A DNA stretch of 7,782 nucleotides from an uncultured Erysipelotrichaceae bacterium (GTDB lineage: Bacteria > Bacillota_I > Bacilli_A > Erysipelotrichales > Erysipelotrichaceae). This document shows, one piece after another, positions 6,184 through 7,782 of the stretch (the first letter of the stretch is position 1; each line of letters opens with the position of its first letter). The stretch lies in assembly GCA_937902945.1 (NCBI GenBank), contig CALEMD010000119.1, positions 1-7,782 on the forward strand, written 5' to 3'. Made by a program: the position numbers and the translations under genes. The notes beneath the pieces are model-generated. The model was not told where the DNA came from and ran no database searches. It saw only the letters and a program-made list of their open reading frames with translations.

Positions 6184-7782
6184 ATGAACGCATATCAGAT
6201 TGATAAAAATGATTTGGCACGTCAGTTGCACACCAGTACTGTAAATGGCTTAACGAATGAACAGGTTGAAGAAATCAGAAGAACTGTTGGCTGGAATGAA
6301 CTGCAGGAACAGAAACGGCAGTCTTTGGTCATTCGCTTTCTGCTTCAATTCAAGGATCCGCTGATTCTTGTATTGATTGCAGCAGCAATCATCTCAGTTT
6401 CCGTGGATCCATCCGATTGGATTGATTCTCTGATTATCTGCGTGGTTGTTGTTTTAAATGCTTTTCTTGGAGTATATCAGGAAAACAATGCGGAGAAGTC
6501 ACTCGATGCACTGAAGAAGATGAGTGCACCGAATGCAAAGGTTATTCGCGGAGGAATTATACAGACAATACCAAGCAGAGAACTTGTACCAGGAGATCTG
6601 GTGAGTCTGGATGCCGGCGATTATGTACCTAGTGACGGCAGAATTATTGAATCATATAATCTGCAGATAGATGAATCTGCACTGACTGGCGAATCCGTTC
6701 CTGTTTTAAAAATGGAACAGGTAATACAGCAGGATGATGTAGCGCTGGGTGATCGCAAGAACTGCGCTTTCTCAACTACTATGGTTACGTATGGACGCGG
6801 CCGAATGATCGTAACATCCACTGGCATGGAAAATGAAGTTGGCAGAATCGCTGGCATGCTGATGCAGAAAGATGATCAGACTACACCGCTTCAGATCAAG
6901 CTGGCTCAGATATCAAAGGTAATCGGCATTATGTGTCTGGTGATCTGTGCAGTTGTATTCTTTATGGAATATTCAACTGGGCTCGATATGCTTGATGCTT
7001 TCAAGACTGCTGTTGCTCTAGCAGTTGCAGCAATACCGGAAGGTCTTGCGACCGTTGTAACAATTGTGCTCTCTCTAGGCGTCACAAGAATGGTAAAGCA
7101 GAATGCAATTGTCAGAAAGCTTCCAGCTGTTGAAACACTTGGATCTGCATCTGTTGTATGCAGTGATAAGACAGGCACATTGACACAGAATAAGATGACT
7201 GTGGTTAAGACCTATACAGAAAAAACCGGTCTTAAGGACTTCAGTACTGATGAAGATGAATCAATCCGCAGCATGCTTAGAGATTTTACGCTATGTACAG
7301 ATGCCGAAGTCAAAGAAGTAGAAGGGAAAAGAATTCTGATTGGAGATCCAACTGAAATTGCAATGGTTGAAGCCTCAATTAAATTAGGTGATACAAAAGA
7401 ATCGCTTCTGCAGGAATACAGCCGTCAGAATGAAATTGCATTTGATTCAGAACGAAAGATGATGACTGTGTTCTATGAAACATCGCAGGGGATTTATTCC
7501 TATACAAAAGGCGCTCCTGATCAAATCCTTGCTAGATGCAGCAAACAGTATCCGGAAGCTTTAAAGGCGAATGAAGAAATGGCTGAACAGGCATTGCGGG
7601 TTCTAGCAGTTGCCAGAAGAAAATGGAAATCAATTCCAGTCATGATGCAGGATACGGATATTGAGAAGGATATGGAGTTCGTGGGTCTGATTGGTATGAT
7701 TGACCCACCGAGAATGGAAGTCAAAGATGCGGTCGAACAGGCAAAAGAAGGCGGCATCAGAACGATCATGATAACCGGTGAC
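6184..7782 (+). CDS. P2A-type cation-transporting ATPase, probable Mn2+/Ca2+ exporter, partial (C-terminus beyond window)
   Basis: An open frame of 533 codons begins at ATG 6184 after AGGAGG (6173-6178) and reaches the window end without a stop, so the last hinge, the M5-M10 helices and several ion ligands are missing. The visible order is typical of P2A (SERCA-like) pumps: an N-terminal cation ATPase domain (about 5-55), helices M1/M2 (58-100), an actuator domain with TGES (168-171), M3 (243-264), M4 with VAAIPEGL (PEGL 285-288, E286 being the conserved ion-site glutamate), the phosphorylated aspartate D328 in CSDKTGTLT, the nucleotide-binding KGAPD (442-446) and the start of the TGD hinge (531-533). 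The M4 motif is that of Ca2+/Mn2+ pumps rather than heavy-metal P1B pumps, which carry CPx. Together with the Mn riboswitch in its leader, export of Mn2+, as for MgtA of Streptococcus pneumoniae or YoaB of Lactococcus, is the best inference; Ca2+ remains possible. Confidence 0.94.
   Translation, partial: MNAYQIDKNDLARQLHTSTVNGLTNEQVEEIRRTVGWNELQEQKRQSLVIRFLLQFKDPLILVLIAAAIISVSVDPSDWIDSLIICVVVVLNAFLGVYQENNAEKSLDALKKMSAPNAKVIRGGIIQTIPSRELVPGDLVSLDAGDYVPSDGRIIESYNLQIDESALTGESVPVLKMEQVIQQDDVALGDRKNCAFSTTMVTYGRGRMIVTSTGMENEVGRIAGMLMQKDDQTTPLQIKLAQISKVIGIMCLVICAVVFFMEYSTGLDMLDAFKTAVALAVAAIPEGLATVVTIVLSLGVTRMVKQNAIVRKLPAVETLGSASVVCSDKTGTLTQNKMTVVKTYTEKTGLKDFSTDEDESIRSMLRDFTLCTDAEVKEVEGKRILIGDPTEIAMVEASIKLGDTKESLLQEYSRQNEIAFDSERKMMTVFYETSQGIYSYTKGAPDQILARCSKQYPEALKANEEMAEQALRVLAVARRKWKSIPVMMQDTDIEKDMEFVGLIGMIDPPRMEVKDAVEQAKEGGIRTIMITGD

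Noticed and set aside
7021..7060. PEGLATVV in M4 of the P-type ATPase in place of the PEGLPAVV seen in SERCA.
   Set aside because: From memory this variant is common in P2A pumps of Bacillota, so it is not evidence of altered function.

Overview
The window looks like a chromosomal segment of a low-GC Gram-positive bacterium (Bacillota). It has AT-rich intergenic DNA, strong AGGAGG-type ribosome binding sites and U-tailed intrinsic terminators. A rubrerythrin points to an anaerobe, and the KtrAB pair, the small four-cysteine TSCPD protein and the Mn-type riboswitch fit Clostridia or Erysipelotrichia-like lineages. The lineage is an inference; no rRNA is present. No tRNA, CRISPR array, insertion sequence or phage gene is visible.

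Layout. Positions 1-459 (minus strand) hold the N-terminal part of a type IV prepilin peptidase that runs off the left edge. A 139-bp divergent intergenic region follows, with a perfect 19-bp palindrome over a probable promoter and a second inverted repeat in the leader. On the plus strand come an ABC exporter ATPase (599-1306) and its large two-halved membrane permease (1303-2895), joined by an ATGA stop/start overlap. Next is a rubrerythrin (2952-3494) with its own probable promoter and a clear intrinsic terminator. A new promoter then drives an operon of ktrB (K+ channel-like subunit, best start GTG at 3649), ktrA (RCK gating subunit) and an 84-aa four-cysteine protein. The last 1.8 kb carry a promoter, a yybP-ykoY (Mn2+) riboswitch whose 3' core is embedded in an intrinsic terminator, and the first 533 codons of a P2A-type cation-transporting ATPase that runs off the right edge.

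How the parts work together. Three units are membrane transport systems: an ABC exporter of unknown substrate, a Ktr K+ uptake system, and a P-type ATPase. The riboswitch makes Mn2+ export the likeliest role for the ATPase. Rubrerythrin adds peroxide defence. No clearly undescribed multi-gene system is evident. The items most worth following are the riboswitch/terminator overlap, the palindrome in the ABC promoter, the four-Cys protein coupled to ktrAB, and two partial edge genes that are easy to miss because they lack a stop codon in the window.
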